Shown here one piece after another: positions 11,031 through 23,118 of a stretch of 64,000 nt of DNA. The notes beneath the pieces were generated by a model, which was given only the letters and a program-made list of their open reading frames with translations, searched no databases and was not told where the DNA came from. The stretch spans positions 135,728,108-135,792,107 of the forward strand of contig CM043955.1 in NCBI GenBank assembly GCA_014529385.2. Direction: 5' to 3'. The stretch comes from Adiantum capillus-veneris (Eukaryota; Streptophyta; Polypodiopsida; Polypodiales; Pteridaceae). Positions within the stretch are counted from its first letter, which is position 1; each line of letters starts with the position of its first letter. The translations under genes and the position numbers were made by a program.

Positions 11031-11399
11031 TAAACCCCATCAACTACATAATTTAAAAAACGACATAATTCAATGAATTTTTTTTTCAAAACAAGATTTT
11101 TTCATAAACTTAAACAAAATTCTTTTATAATTTAAAATGAGATTTCACATAACAAATCCTAATTTCTTTTAAAGAATTGAAAGTTTAAAGCATTCAAAGT
11201 TTAAAGCATGAAATTTTCTTTTTTTCAATATACAAAGTAATTTAAATAAACTTAATATGCATTTAAAGGTTTGAGCACTCACATTAGTCCTATTTGAGCA
11301 ATGAAAGTTGTCGCCTAAGTCCTAGAACCTGCAAAAATGCACACACAAACACAAAGCTAAACTCTAAACCCTAAATCTACAAGTAAACATGAAAATAAT

Positions 11400-11783
11400 C
11401 TTACCTTAGTGCTATACGCTAACCCACAAGCAAGATTAGCACCTCCGACGGCGTGTATCGCAGCAGATTTGTGAGAGAGGGTGAAGAGGAGAGCTTGAGA
11501 TGTGGCGCAAGAATTGGGAGAAATACGCAGAGAAAGCCCACGGTTTCGGTTTTTGCAGGTACCAATGGTACAGCTATCAATACAGGTGTCAGAATAGTCA
11601 ACGGAAGGGGCGTCGGAATGTGCATTCGCGCTGGTGTCAGAAGACCTGCCGGAATAGGCGTCAGAATTTTGAGAATGAAATTTAAAAAAAAACCTTAGCT
11701 CCCTCCATAAATACACACATATACCGACGCCCGCCAGTGACACTGGTAATGTGGCGTCGGAATTCAAGTGACCTCTTGTAGTG
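11400..11783 (-). mobile_element. CACTA-2 terminus with subterminal repeats
   Basis: The plus strand ends CCTCTTGTAGTG at 11772-11783, the complement of the CACTACAAGAGG terminus that begins CACTA-1 at 33528. Inside it, GGCGTCGGAAT, GGGGCGTCGGAATG and GGCGTCAGAATTTT are variants of one motif at about 11606-11760, typical of CACTA subterminal repeats. The motif differs from that of CACTA-1. As the element's genes at 1-2035 are on the minus strand, this is its 5' end. Its mate is outside the window, so the TSD cannot be checked. Confidence 0.65.
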
Positions 11784-12022
11784 ATCATATATCTTTGGAT
11801 CATATTTAGCTGCACAAGGTGGATCCCTAGATGTAGTAATGCTAGTGGGATTTCCTAATATTCTATTGTTTCCAGCATAATTAGCCCTCCATACCGTCTC
11901 AATTCTTTGAGAGATTCATGATGAGGTTTAGAAAGCAATGCATCCAAAGAGATTGCGGGCAACTCATATTTACCCTAACAAAGTCAAAGAAGCACAGACA
12001 TATAAAAATAATTAACAACAAA

Positions 12023-12308
12023 GGCTAAAAGCAAGGGATGGTGGTACAAAATTGGTTGTCCTTGATAGTACCTTTTGATGGTACTTTGACAAATCTTTGC
12101 AATGCGATTTATCCAAGTCATAAAAGAAATTAGTTATCATATTATATATCATTGGATACATCTTTAAAAGAGGAACATCAAAATAGAACGTCGGACAAGT
12201 TTTGACACAAACTACAAAAATTTTACTAGTCCCCACTTTTTCAGTGGTACCAATAAGGTGGAAAAAAAATTGGTCCTTTTTTTGTACCACCATCCCTTGC
12301 TTTCAGCC
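12023..12308. mobile_element. MITE with ~28 bp terminal inverted repeats
   Basis: The left end is GGCTAAAAGCAAGGGATGG continuing TGGTACAAA. The right end is the complement with one difference (GGCTGAAAGC). CAAA flanks both sides (12019-12022 and 12309-12312) and may be the target duplication. The 286 bp contain no credible gene. The superfamily is not determined. Confidence 0.7.
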
Positions 12309-12498
12309 CAAATAAAACTATCAAAGTTAAACAAGTTAAATCACTTTGAAGAAAAGAGACTCAAGTCAATATAGACATATCCAAATAGTGGGCTACAAAA
12401 TTAAATATAGACTTGACACATTGTACACATGCTCAAATAGTGGAGTACAAGATTAAATATAAACTTGACACATTCAAATAGTGAATTACAAAATAAAT

Positions 12499-15400
12499 TC
12501 ATTCATTGGAGCGCCATATAATAGGTACCCAATGATCAAGCTCCCCTAGCTTAGTGATCTTCTTCTTCTTCATTACAACCCAATCTTCGAGTAGAAACAA
12601 ACAAATATCCCAATTTCTCCATTCATTCTTCTCTATTTGAACTTTCCAAATATTGCTTTGATGCATAGGAGGTTTTAGTATAGCAAGCTTTGCCACTTTT
12701 TCCTCATAGTTTATTTCCCTAACCACAACATGCTTCAATTGTTCCACACCTCCATTTTTTATGCATACTTTTACTATATCATGTTCTTGGAGCCACAAAG
12801 GAACATTTCCACATTGTCCTTCCTTTAGCAATCTATCCCTTCTCTTTAAGTCTTTCACTTTATAGGCTATGAACGTATGTCCTCGCGATAATGGCATTGG
12901 AATAAACTTATGTAGCAAAGATGAGATTGGACGAATACAATCCCAAGTGAAGGGCAACAATAGCTTTTCAAGGGCACGCATTCCTGTCATTGTATCAATA
13001 AGTAACCGTTCTGAATGAGTATCACCTACAATGCATTGCTTATAGTATCTCCCTGCAAAGAAAAGCATGGCCTTTTCATGATGTTGCATAGAGAAAAAAA
13101 ATTTATAGAAGATTTCCAATGGCCCTTTCCTCTACTTGTTGATTTATATCATCAACCTTCACCACCACATCAGAGCGAACTTTGTATATTTCCCCTCTAA
13201 AAAGAACCATATCACATGTCTTTACTTCTACTGTAATAGGAATGCTTTCTTCAATGTTCCAAAAGCTCCTTAGAAAGGTAGACTCTTCGCTTGTTGGCTT
13301 GTGATAAACACATCGCTTCTTTGAAATTGCAATGCCTTTGAGAAGAAGGCTATCAATACATGGCGATCTTTGACCATATTTCAACATGGTATTCCACAAA
13401 GATTTTGTTGCACCAATAAACAAAAAAATTGCTAAACCATCCATATGTTACAACGGAGACTCCTCTGCATAGACTTCTGTAGTGGAGTAACTAAAAGTTC
13501 CACCCATAGAGGCATGCAACTTGATCTTAAAAAACTTTGTTCCGGAAGAAGCCATCACTGTCTAATTGCACAATCTGAAAATCTCTAGTAAAGAACTTTC
13601 TCAAATAATATTAGACAAATGATGCTTCATCCTGCATATTATTTGTCTTGATGGTGCTATATATCTTTACAAGATGCTCAAAAATATAACACCATTACCG
13701 ATCATGACGACCATGACGTATCGCATCATCAAGAAGCTCACCACTGCCAGCAACATGTTTTAAGGGAGAAGAAGTTTATCCAAAATATGCTTTCGTTCGA
13801 ACTCTCCAAGATTGTAGAAGCTATTTTACCAATTGAATATCATCAATGGACCAATCATGATCTCTAGAGTAATTTTAGAAACTATGAGCTATGTCTATCA
13901 ATAAATAGCCCATAACTTGTATCTGTTCATCTATCCCATTGAATCTCCTTAGAATATAAGAGAGACACCACTGAATAAATTTATGCTTCTCCTCAGCCTT
14001 AAAAGAGTCACAGTAGACACTTGGAGCATTTGGCCATCGTCCATATCAAATTGAGCTAGGCATCACCTTGGTGAGATCTCTCATAGCTGCATCTATCTCC
14101 TTCTTTTGCATCGGCCTTCTGAAGTAGATGTGAAATATACTTCTTAAATATATTTAATGACAATGTGTGCATCATATCGTACATGTAGTCAAGGGATACA
14201 TCAAAACCAGATAAGTCAGTAAGTCTCCAAAGGATGGAGACCCCTGCGAGACCTACTTTTTTCAAGGCTGTTTCCTTTTCAACTTGTGTACAACATCGCT
14301 TGGCTTCCTCCAAAGCAGCTTTCATCTCACCAAATGTTCTATATGATGGTGGAAATCTACTTTGATAACAATTTTCATTATAAACATATAAACCATCTAG
14401 TCTTTACCATCTTTCACAAGAGTTGCTTGTGCCTTGTTACGCCTGCAAAAGTTGCTTCCCCCATTTTTAAACATGCCTATCTTGCACTATGCAGGGTGGT
14501 CTCCAGTAACCATCATCACCATGGTGCGTATCGTGCACAACTTTGTATGATTTTTAGGATTGTCAAAAGATTTTTCTACTAGATACTCATATATCACATC
14601 CATTCCATGAAGATATAATTTCTCTAGCTCATCCACTAGAGGAGTTAAGCATGTTGCAAAAACATCACCATAGCTCTTCATGCTCTTTTTACAACTTTGT
14701 CGGATAAACAAGATTGGAAAGACCTCTATGGAGGAGTTGAGACGTGCATTAACCAACAAAATCTCCACAACACCACAACTTTTTTGAGTTGTTCGCGACG
14801 TCTAAAAACCATCCCAATGAAGCAACAATGCTACATTGTGGGGATCACCTTGACCAGACCATCACACATCTTAGTATTAAAGATGAGTGAAATAATTATA
14901 GATGTATAACTAACCCTTTGAAATTTCTTATTGCATTGAATATCTTCCAAGCATTCGAGATAGGTGAATTAATAAGCTCCTTTATTTGCATTCCATCCTC
15001 TTTGCAAGGCTTCATGGTGCTTAGAGCTTGAAAAGTGGTGTAGGACTTCTTGCACACTAAATTAGAGCAAACCACACATAGCTCATATAAAACCATTGGA
15101 TCCCAAAAATCTTTTACTTCTTGGAACTTCGTTGCATTCTAGAAATCAAAGATCCTTCTTTGTGCATCGTTTACACTTTCAAGAAGACATTATTGCTTAT
15201 GGCGCCATACATTCAGCATCTCATGACAAAATGTATTGCATTTAGTCAAAATCTTTAATTGAGATCCAATTGGTATATAGTCAAAAGAGAGCATACACTT
15301 TCTTGGCTTTTCACAAACAAAGCATTTTTCACAACATTGAAGAAAATATAGCTTTAGCTTTTTAGAGTGAGGTTCTCTAGAGCATAAGCACTTTGATATT

Positions 15401-16186
15401 TCTCAAATGAAATTATCTTCCGAACCTGGTTGAAGGAGTTGTGGCGGATGCCTTGCCCCTTGATGTCCTGTGGTGGCAGACACAATAAGGTTGGGCAACA
15501 ATCATTCCAAGCTGTTCCAGCATTGTTTGTAGTTGGTCCCAACATGCACGGACTCGAATACCACCAAGGTCTCCTTCCCATGTAGATCGGAGCTGAATTA
15601 GCAGTCTTGCTAAACTTTGCTTGGCACTTGGACAACTGACCCTTGATCCCCCAAAATCGCCGAACAACAAGCGAAGCATTTTACCTTGTACACCTATTGA
15701 TAATCGATGTTCATCTCATAGAGATTGTAGTTCCACTACTCTCTCAATGAGCTCCATGCACAATATAGAGAAATCATCTTCTAGAACATCATTGGTGTCC
15801 ATGGGAACCTCATTTTGGATTTGATCATCCTTAATTGCCTCAAATGACATGTGTTCACGGTCACTTGAGTCTTGCACAGGATCATAAGCCAAGTTCTCGC
15901 TTGATAGACCATGTGCAACTAAGCCAAACTTATTTTTCAAGCTATCATATTTTTTAAAGAGTTCTTGATGACGATAATAGATCAAAGCATGAACTTGTCA
16001 ACCTCCTCCACAATACAGTGAGCAAGTGCATATAGTGTGTCTTTCACACTGACTAACCCTTTCCACTCTATTAATTGGACCAATAGAGGGAGAAACTTGG
16101 GGTTCAAGAAGAGTTGACATAGTTGGAGGTGTAGGTAGAGGTGTAACCATAGCTAACATGGAAGGGTAGTCTGACTCTAGTTGCAC
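12499..16186 (-). pseudogene. Divergent TNP2-type (EnSpm/CACTA-like) transposase, decayed
   Basis: Several minus-strand segments read in order as one protein. About 15985-15400 is N-terminal, poorly defined. 14768-14460 has TPLVDELEKLY ... VMMVTGDHPAQ, matching the TNP2 block with PLVDEL and a later D-x-PA. 14325-14056 has GVSILWRLTD and DVSLDYMYDMMH, matching the TNP2 DYMH block. 13444-12499 is a C-terminal region without a domain I can name (VKTCDMVLFRGEIYKVRSD). Stops and frameshifts separate the parts. The wording differs from the two plant-type CACTAs in this window and recalls EnSpm transposases of other lineages. Ends and inverted repeats were not found. A different TNP2-bearing superfamily is possible. 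Confidence 0.55.
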
Positions 16187-16468
16187 CCTCTCCTTTTACT
16201 TATTGATGGGTGGACTTTTCTTAGAGCATCTTGTTGACGGTGATGATAGAAAGTCCTCTTTGTTACAAAAGCACACCCATTTGATGAGTGTTTGCAAAGG
16301 TAATAGCACAAGCACTTCCAAGATAGACTTTGACTCATGACTAAGAAATAAAATACATGTCAGATAAGAACTCTTAGCTCAAGACAGATTTAGGATCATC
16401 ACCTAGAAACAAAACAAAGCAAGAATAGAAGTTTTGTTCTTTTTTTAACGAAAGAAGATGACACACTT

Positions 16469-16864
16469 TGTCATAAAAACTAATCTAATACTCCCAAATG
16501 ATTTTCTAATGTTAAACTGATCATTTAATATAGGGAAGTACCAGGGGAGTAAAAGCTAGAATGTTGGTAAGGTTGCCAGGCTGGTCTTTGTCAGGGATAC
16601 AAAGGAGGGAAAATAGGGATCCAAAGGGGGAAAAAAAGAGCAATGTACTTCAATGGGGCTTAAAAGACCTAAGGTTTAGCTCCATTAAGACTTCCATAGG
16701 CTAAGGTTTCAAAAATTAACTTATTTATCCAATGGCCAATACAAGGGGAAAATCGAATGGTCATGGGAAGACTAAAAATTCTTCCCACATCCATAGGAAG
16801 GAGGGGGCGAGCCCTTTTAGTAGGGGATGAGAGAGAAACACACACACACACACAGACACACACA

Positions 16865-16927
<63 letters not shown>

Positions 16928-17428
16928 AGGCTCCCCCTTTACACAAAAGGGAATACTCGACACATGTCAGGCTCCTAGGCCAATTGTTCCCAATTGCCCC
17001 TCACATCCTATTGGATGGCCATAGAGGTGGACCAATGAGAATTAGGCTAGAGAAAATTTAGTCTAATCAATTTAAAAATGCTTGATAAAAGAACCAATAG
17101 AAATTAAGCTCCCTATAAGACTATTGGACAGCCTACCAAGGGGTCCAATGAGCATTCAACAACCCAATGGCTTGCCTGATTCCTATTGGTTAGAAGACTA
17201 AGAGGTCCAATGAGAGTTTAATTGAATTATTTAATTACCTAAAGCTCTTACAAAAGGGAAAAGGGGGACACTTGTCAAAAGGATATCAACTATGCTTCTA
17301 ATTTGTGATTGGCTAAGCTTTACAAAAGCCAATGGGAGGCCATCATGAGCGTTTAGCAACAGGGGTCAACCAAGATGAGAGAGAGGGCTGCATTTTTAGT
17401 CTAAGGCATTGCTACACTCACACATGCG

Positions 17429-17527
<99 letters not shown>

Positions 17528-18189
17528 CTCATGTGTGCAAGAAGAAATTCATCTCCTTCTCCAAACATTGAGAAGTAGAGGCCTACACCAACAACTCTTG
17601 ACTAAGGAATGCAAATCCAACCAAGAGCCAAGCTTCAATGGCATGCTTATCTCCTCTACCCTGCTTATTACTAAGATAAGCTATGTTATTAGAGTGATTA
17701 TGTGAGGAGAATACTTCTTTCTCGTAATATACCTCTTCTTCCTCTCCATCTATCCTCATTCCCTGCTAGCTCTCACCATGTTTGAAGGTGTGTGAGGTCT
17801 TGGGACTGAGGTTAGGGACACTAGGTTTGTTTTTCAAGCATAATTTGGTGCATGAAGCTTCCATATTCATTGCACCAACGAGTTTTGTCAAGGAACACAA
17901 AGATTGTATTGTACAAAAGGATCCTTTGATGGGAGAAGCTATAATATAAAGCCTTTATGGAGGGGGGACCGGGCTCCATCTAAATCCGGTCCTCAACTAT
18001 TGTCAATTGTTCTATTTCTTTCTCTTTTCAAGTATTGTCAATGCCAAATTAGCTAGGTGTAAATTGCTTTGTTGCTTTCTCAAATTAAGTACTCTCTTTA
18101 TGCTCATTAGGAACTTATTCTTAATGAAATGCTCACTATGTTTTCAATATTTCCGCTACACACAAGTTACTAGTGCATTAAATATTACA
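16469..18189 (+). repeat. 5' LTR of a gypsy element, family R1
   Basis: It begins TGTCATAAAAAC and ends ATATTACA, directly before a primer-binding site. It matches the solo LTRs at 6370 and 47941. Two long microsatellites lie inside: (TC)n at about 16867-16925 and (CA)n at about 17430-17524. Their expansion explains its 1721 bp. Confidence 0.88.
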
Positions 18190-18190
18190 T

Positions 18191-18202
18191 TGGTATCAGA
18201 GC
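18191..18202 (+). other. Primer-binding site for initiator tRNA-Met
   Basis: TGGTATCAGAGC follows the LTR after one base. This is the standard plant retrotransposon sequence complementary to the 3' end of initiator methionine tRNA. Confidence 0.92.
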
Positions 18203-18600
18203 TATTGGTTTCTCTTTTCTTGATCAAGAAGAGAGGTTATCAAGCTTGCTACAAATGGTTGGTGTTATTAATTGCAAAAGAGTAAGTAGAATAGGGATTT
18301 TTCATCCTTGAAGCACGCCTGCTTTATGCAGTTAATGGGGACACCATTGAGAGCTATGGTCTTAATATTGGAGTCCTATGGGGCTTGCCTATGGCTTAAC
18401 CATTATTGAGCTATTAGAACCTTGAAAGGAACGGTGCTGTTTTGGCTTTAATGAACCTTCTCTTCTACTCCTTGCAGTTAATAATATTTGAGCCATGGGT
18501 ATATATGCTCGAGTGCTTATCTTTGAAGGTACAGAGGAGTAGCAACTAGGGCTTGAAGTGTCAAATTGCAAGTAAAAATTTGCACCTAAAATTTGCTAGT

Positions 18601-19190
18601 ATGGCTAACAAGGGAAAATAGATTGAAATGAATGTTGATAGCTTTGATTTTGCTAATGAAAGAGCAACTAATGATGCCCCTATGCTTGTAAACTATCTTG
18701 TTTCTAAGCTTCAACAAGCCATGGGAAACCCATTCCTCCAAGGTGAAGCGCTACAACAATTATGCACCCATGATATTCTCCAAACTCCCCACCAAGAAGA
18801 GAGAGTACTTATGAAGCCTCCTAGTGAGACTTCCAAAAGAGGACTCTCTCCAATAAGGAAAGAAGAGGAGGATCCGTACAAAGCATGCTCAACAATTTAC
18901 TACTTGATGATGCATCACCCTCCGAAAGGAGAATCCAAATTTCAATGGTAGAGCCCCCACTGAAAGAACGAGAAAGAAGTTAGTCTCCTGCGGCTCCGCA
19001 AAGACGGCGGGCAAAATGCTCTCCAACACCCCCTAAACGGAGAAGGCCATCACATGCTTCTCTACACCATAATTCAAAGAGAGAAGAAAGAAAACAAGAT
19101 AAGAAAAAGGCAAGAAAGAGGTCACCTGTTTCTCCATCTTCTTCATCCTCTTCCTCTTCTAAAGAAAGTGATGGTGCAGACACATTAGGG
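18601..19190 (+). pseudogene. Gypsy gag, N-terminal fragment (family R1)
   Basis: The ATG at 18601 opens MANKGK, then a stop; the frame resumes at 18628 as MNVDSFDFANERATNDAPML and LVSKLQQAMGNPF. The same phrases occur at the start of gag in the complete element at 25-42 kb (IDNFDFAHEGANDDAPMFV), which proves the family. The frame ends at 18951. A Lys/Ser-rich continuation with an in-frame break runs to about 19190, after which similarity ends. No capsid core, pol or 3' LTR follows, so the element is truncated. Confidence 0.7.
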
Positions 19191-19622
19191 CCAAAAACGA
19201 CTCAAAAAGGGCTGTTTGTTAATGTAAGGATTAAGGAATAGTCCAATAGTTATTTGACACGTATACAAAAGTATGATACTCTTGTCTCCTCTATTGTGGG
19301 TTTTGGTGGTCCTATTTTGACAGAGAACCGCTAAATGTCTTGATCATAAGGTTGAAACTGCTATATTTGGGTGCTTTCGGCGAGAGAGCTCATTAAATTT
19401 GCGGCTCAAAGTAATGAAGTCTCGTATTTTATTCTATTTTATATTTCACAAAAGCGTTGTCAAAAGATACGAAATCTATGTCAGAAGGCTCTCAAAACAA
19501 GAGCATTAATGACAAATCACCTACTTTTTTCAAACGTATACCTTTCTCACTCTCTAGTTTGTGAGAGGTTTTAAGTCTTTCCGTCTATACTTTCTTTCTT
19601 CTTCTCTAATCTCTGAGTTTCC

Positions 19623-20877
19623 ATGGTGTCTTTTGCACGTCGCCCTTCACATAACATAACTTCTTGTGACTTTCATAACGTTAGAGAGGATGGTCTTTGG
19701 ATGCCCATATCTTTTCGTGTGAATGACTGGGTAACAATGCTTCCTTCATGCAAAGGTGTACATAGAGTGAAGAGAACTAAATGCGATAAAGTAAAAAACC
19801 ATTGGAAAGGTCATGTTCTTGCTTTCAAAGTGACCGACAATGGCTGGCTAGCTAAGGTTCAACATGTGTACATGGCCAAGGATATGGTGTTAGACTGGGA
19901 AGAACATCCCACACTGCATTCTTGCTGTAAGTACAAAAAAACTATTTGATACAGTGATTTTTTTTCATTATCCCATTGTTTTTCTCATTTTTGAATCCAT
20001 TCCAGATATATTTCCTTCAACAGCTGCGGAATGGCAGCCTGTGGAGAGTCTAAGTGGGACGTTCAAAGCAATACATAAAGGGATTGCAGATGCTATGTAT
20101 GCTGACAAGCCACCTTCCTTTTACAAAAAAATGGATTTGTTTGTCTATTTTGCAGAATACAAAGTTCCATCACGAGAAGGTGCATATGGAGAACTACATC
20201 AGTTACCCGTTCCCACCATAAGTTCACTTGACTGGGAAGCTCCTGATGCATGTACTATATCAAGCTTCAAATCCAAGATCAAAGAAGACATCCTTAAAGC
20301 TATGTCTCCGGGCAGGATATCAAGAAGGATTAAAGTTCAATGGTTCTTGCCTATACATGTATTTGTGGCATGTTTCAAAACAATGGATTTGCAGAGGACA
20401 AAGACGATGTGGCTTAATAGAAGACTTTCTATGACTGAACTGGATAATGTTCTTGGAGACGGATGGAGCACCAAAGAAACTTTCCATTTTGGTGACAATA
20501 TTAGTTGTAGAGTAAGCCCAAATTCTATGTCTATCTCATATCAACTATGTCGTCAATCATTAGTTCTGGGCTACGACTATAGGAGATGGAGAAGCAAATT
20601 AGGTAGCTGGGTTCCTCTCGACTTTGAGGAAAATTATCCAGATTTTGAACTAAAGGTCCCAGTCCATCCACACACCGAGTATAGAAGTCTGATAGTAACA
20701 ACAAATTGGAGACTAAATGATGTTAGAGAATCTCTTGAGTTTCTTGATGAAACATCTCCCGAGTATAGATTCAAAGTGGATGAAATTGTGGTGAGCACAA
20801 GGATGGAGAATTCAACCTCTTGCATCACATGCCTTCCCCCAAAAAGAGTTGTATTTGAGCCACTTTCAAGGACTTGA
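19623..20877 (+). CDS. Intact two-exon gene of unknown function, probably TE-associated
   Basis: Exons 19623-19926 and 20006-20877 join through a 79 bp GT-AG intron (donor GTAAGTAC, acceptor ATTCCAG) to give 391 codons without a stop. The ATG has a favourable CCATGG context; earlier exons cannot be excluded. Exon 1 has FRVNDWVTMLPSCKGVHRVK and a WKGHVLAFKVTDNGW stretch, Cys/His/Lys rich. Exon 2 includes AEWQPVESLSGTFKAI and KVQWFLPIHVFVACFKTMD, and ends at PPKRVVFEPLSRT. I recognise no domain, signal peptide or membrane segment. It converges on the C48-like protease gene and lies among transposon debris, so a transposon accessory gene is likely. The opposite strand has no competing long frame. 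Confidence 0.5.
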
Positions 20878-21106
20878 AAAAACAAGTTCAATATTGTAAT
20901 CATTTTGCAAATATATGTATCTTTTCTCTACCTTATTGTGAACATTACTTATGTTGTTTTAAACTTACATGACATCATGATACACATTTAAGAATCGACA
21001 GTTGATATTAAGTATTTGAAGTACAAAATTATGAATCACCAAAGGGTATATATATATGCTCATATGGACAAAATGAACAAAAGTGTACATAGCTTTTGTG
21101 GACTAT

Positions 21107-22858
21107 TCAATCATGAAATTCCACTTTTCTTTTTGCCTGAGAGGATTTTGCATCCTCAGAGACCCTTTTCCTTTTGTGTTCAGAAGGGGGCGAAAGTTTA
21201 GGAGTGGGTGGTGGTGGTGACTTGGCAGGGGTCGGTGCTTTGGGCCCCTTAGGGCTTGGCACGGGTGACTTGGCAGGGGTTGGTGCTTTGGGCTCCTGAG
21301 GACTGGTTGGCTTGGGTGATTTGGCAACTTTCTTTGGCAACATGAATGGTAGCTTGAAAGGTGAGCTAGGTGCCTCCCCCTCACTGTTCTTAAGTGTACG
21401 ATGCTTTTGAACCTTGAATTTCAATGGTGAGTGAAATGGATGGCCCTTTGTATCTGCTCTTTTTTTTTGCAAGGCTCTTAGTGGGACTCTTCCCCTTGGC
21501 AATCTTCTTGTTGGGACTCTTCCCCTTGGCAGGGATCTTCTTTTTGGTAGGACTCTTCCCCTTGGCAGGGATCTTCTTCTTTGTGGCACTCTTCCCCTTG
21601 GCAGGACTCGTCTTGTGATCCTTTTTCTTTGTATGGATCTTCTTTGCAGGACTTTTCTTCTTTTGATCCATTTTCTTTGCATCCAAACCTTTGGTGGCTC
21701 TACCTTTCTTTGGTGGCAAAGGAGATTCTGGATCATTTGGATTTATTGATCTTTCCAAAACCATAGAAACAGCCTTGTCTCTCACCCACGTGACCCAAGA
21801 CTCTGGATAGTCATGCAACTGAAAAAAATAGAGAAAGGAACTAAAGGACATGAGTACATACATACATAAAACATCAAAATAAATACATGAGCCACACTTA
21901 CAGTGAGTGTAGTCATCCGGAACCTTGACTCAAGATATCTCCATGCATTTGCAAGCACCCTCCATCCACAAGATGTTGAGTATGTCTGTAAAGGCACTTT
22001 TTGATCGTAGTACTTGAAAGCTCCTATATTGTAATCCTTATTTGTGGTGCTCAGGTGACCAACAATAAGTTTGGCAGCACTGCAAGAAGACATCGAATCA
22101 AAAAGCTACTAATAGAAAACAATGGGCCATCATCAAGCATAGATTATGCTTCATACTTACAGTTTACTTTTTCCATGGATACTTGACAATGAATTCATAA
22201 ATATAATATCTTTCTCCAAAAGATTGAAGATAATAAGACTCCAATGTCCTCTACAAAATAAAAAACAATTAGCTAAGAATACCACAAAATGTTAAAAATA
22301 ACATGTAAGGAGTTAAGAATTACCCTTCAACATAGGGGTATAATATGTAATTGCAGGTCAGCATGTTAAAATCATAAAAAAAACTTGAAAGGGTTCCTTG
22401 CTTGTTAAAAAGGCACTGTCACTAGAGGGTCAAGTATGGAAATTTGCATAGCTAGAGCCTCTGGAAGATCCCTCATGACATCTGGAAAAGAAAACACAAG
22501 CCCCAATGAGCCCCTTGTGCCTGTCTGCCTTGCACATGCACTAATAATTAGCAAAGGAGCAACACATACCTGAGACAGATATAGAGCACAGTGTCACCAA
22601 GCTCAATGTTGGGATTTACAAGCATACTTGTGTCTTGAGGGAATATGTAGCCACCCTTTAGCATTGTCTATAAAGATGGTTACTACACATGTGGGAGGCC
22701 CATCTTTGCCATATAAAAAGTAGAAGGTCTCTGGCCAATGATCGATGTTGACTCCGTTTTACTTCAAGCCATCAACAATGTTTTTCACGAGGTTGAAGCG
22801 AACCTTATAAGCTCTTGCTTTCATAACATTCCAAAGGAATTCTTGATCTTTTGCCATA
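21107..22858 (-). pseudogene. Ulp1/C48-type cysteine protease with Lys-rich C-terminal tail, broken
   Basis: Minus-strand exons can be joined at good splice sites: 22250-22161, 22079-21902 and 21818-21107. The first encodes GHWSLIIFNLLEKDIIFMNS, the HW...LI signature with the catalytic His of SUMO/C48 proteases. The Asp normally found in the following L-D-S is Asn here. The second has VPLQTYSTSCGWRVLANAWR, the Gln-then-Cys catalytic segment. The third is a tail of repeated AKGKSPTKKK-type units, then APTPAKSP repeats and KRKR clusters, resembling histone H1 tails or nuclear signals. A shift at the T-run near 21460 separates the two tail halves. Less certain upstream coding (KDQEFLWNVMKARAYKVRFN) lies at 22858-22763. 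Such proteases are often carried by plant and fungal DNA transposons. Confidence 0.5.
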
Positions 22859-22908
22859 ACAACAATGTGATTACAAAGACCTAATAATTTTGAAGTGGTA
22901 ATTATCAT

Positions 22909-22912
<4 letters not shown>

Positions 22913-22957
<45 letters not shown>

Positions 22958-23078
22958 CCTAATTATTCAACAAATATAAGAAGTTTTAGCGTAGTTGCCG
23001 ACAAAGGCTTCAAATTTAACCTAAAAACAGGAGTGGTCCTTATTTTCTATGGTTAGGAAAAAGGTTTTGGCAAGCCTA

Positions 23079-23116
<38 letters not shown>
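22913..23116. repeat. Two (TC)n microsatellites
   Basis: TC tracts occupy about 22913-22955 and 23083-23115, separated by unique sequence. Confidence 0.95.

Positions 23117-23118
<2 letters not shown>

Noticed and set aside
17332-17705. His/Thr-rich open frames
   Set aside because: They are translations of the (CA)n microsatellite; no independent coding signal.
21424-21766. Leu/Phe-rich plus-strand frames that look membrane-like
   Set aside because: They are the complement of the Lys-rich tail of the minus-strand protease gene.
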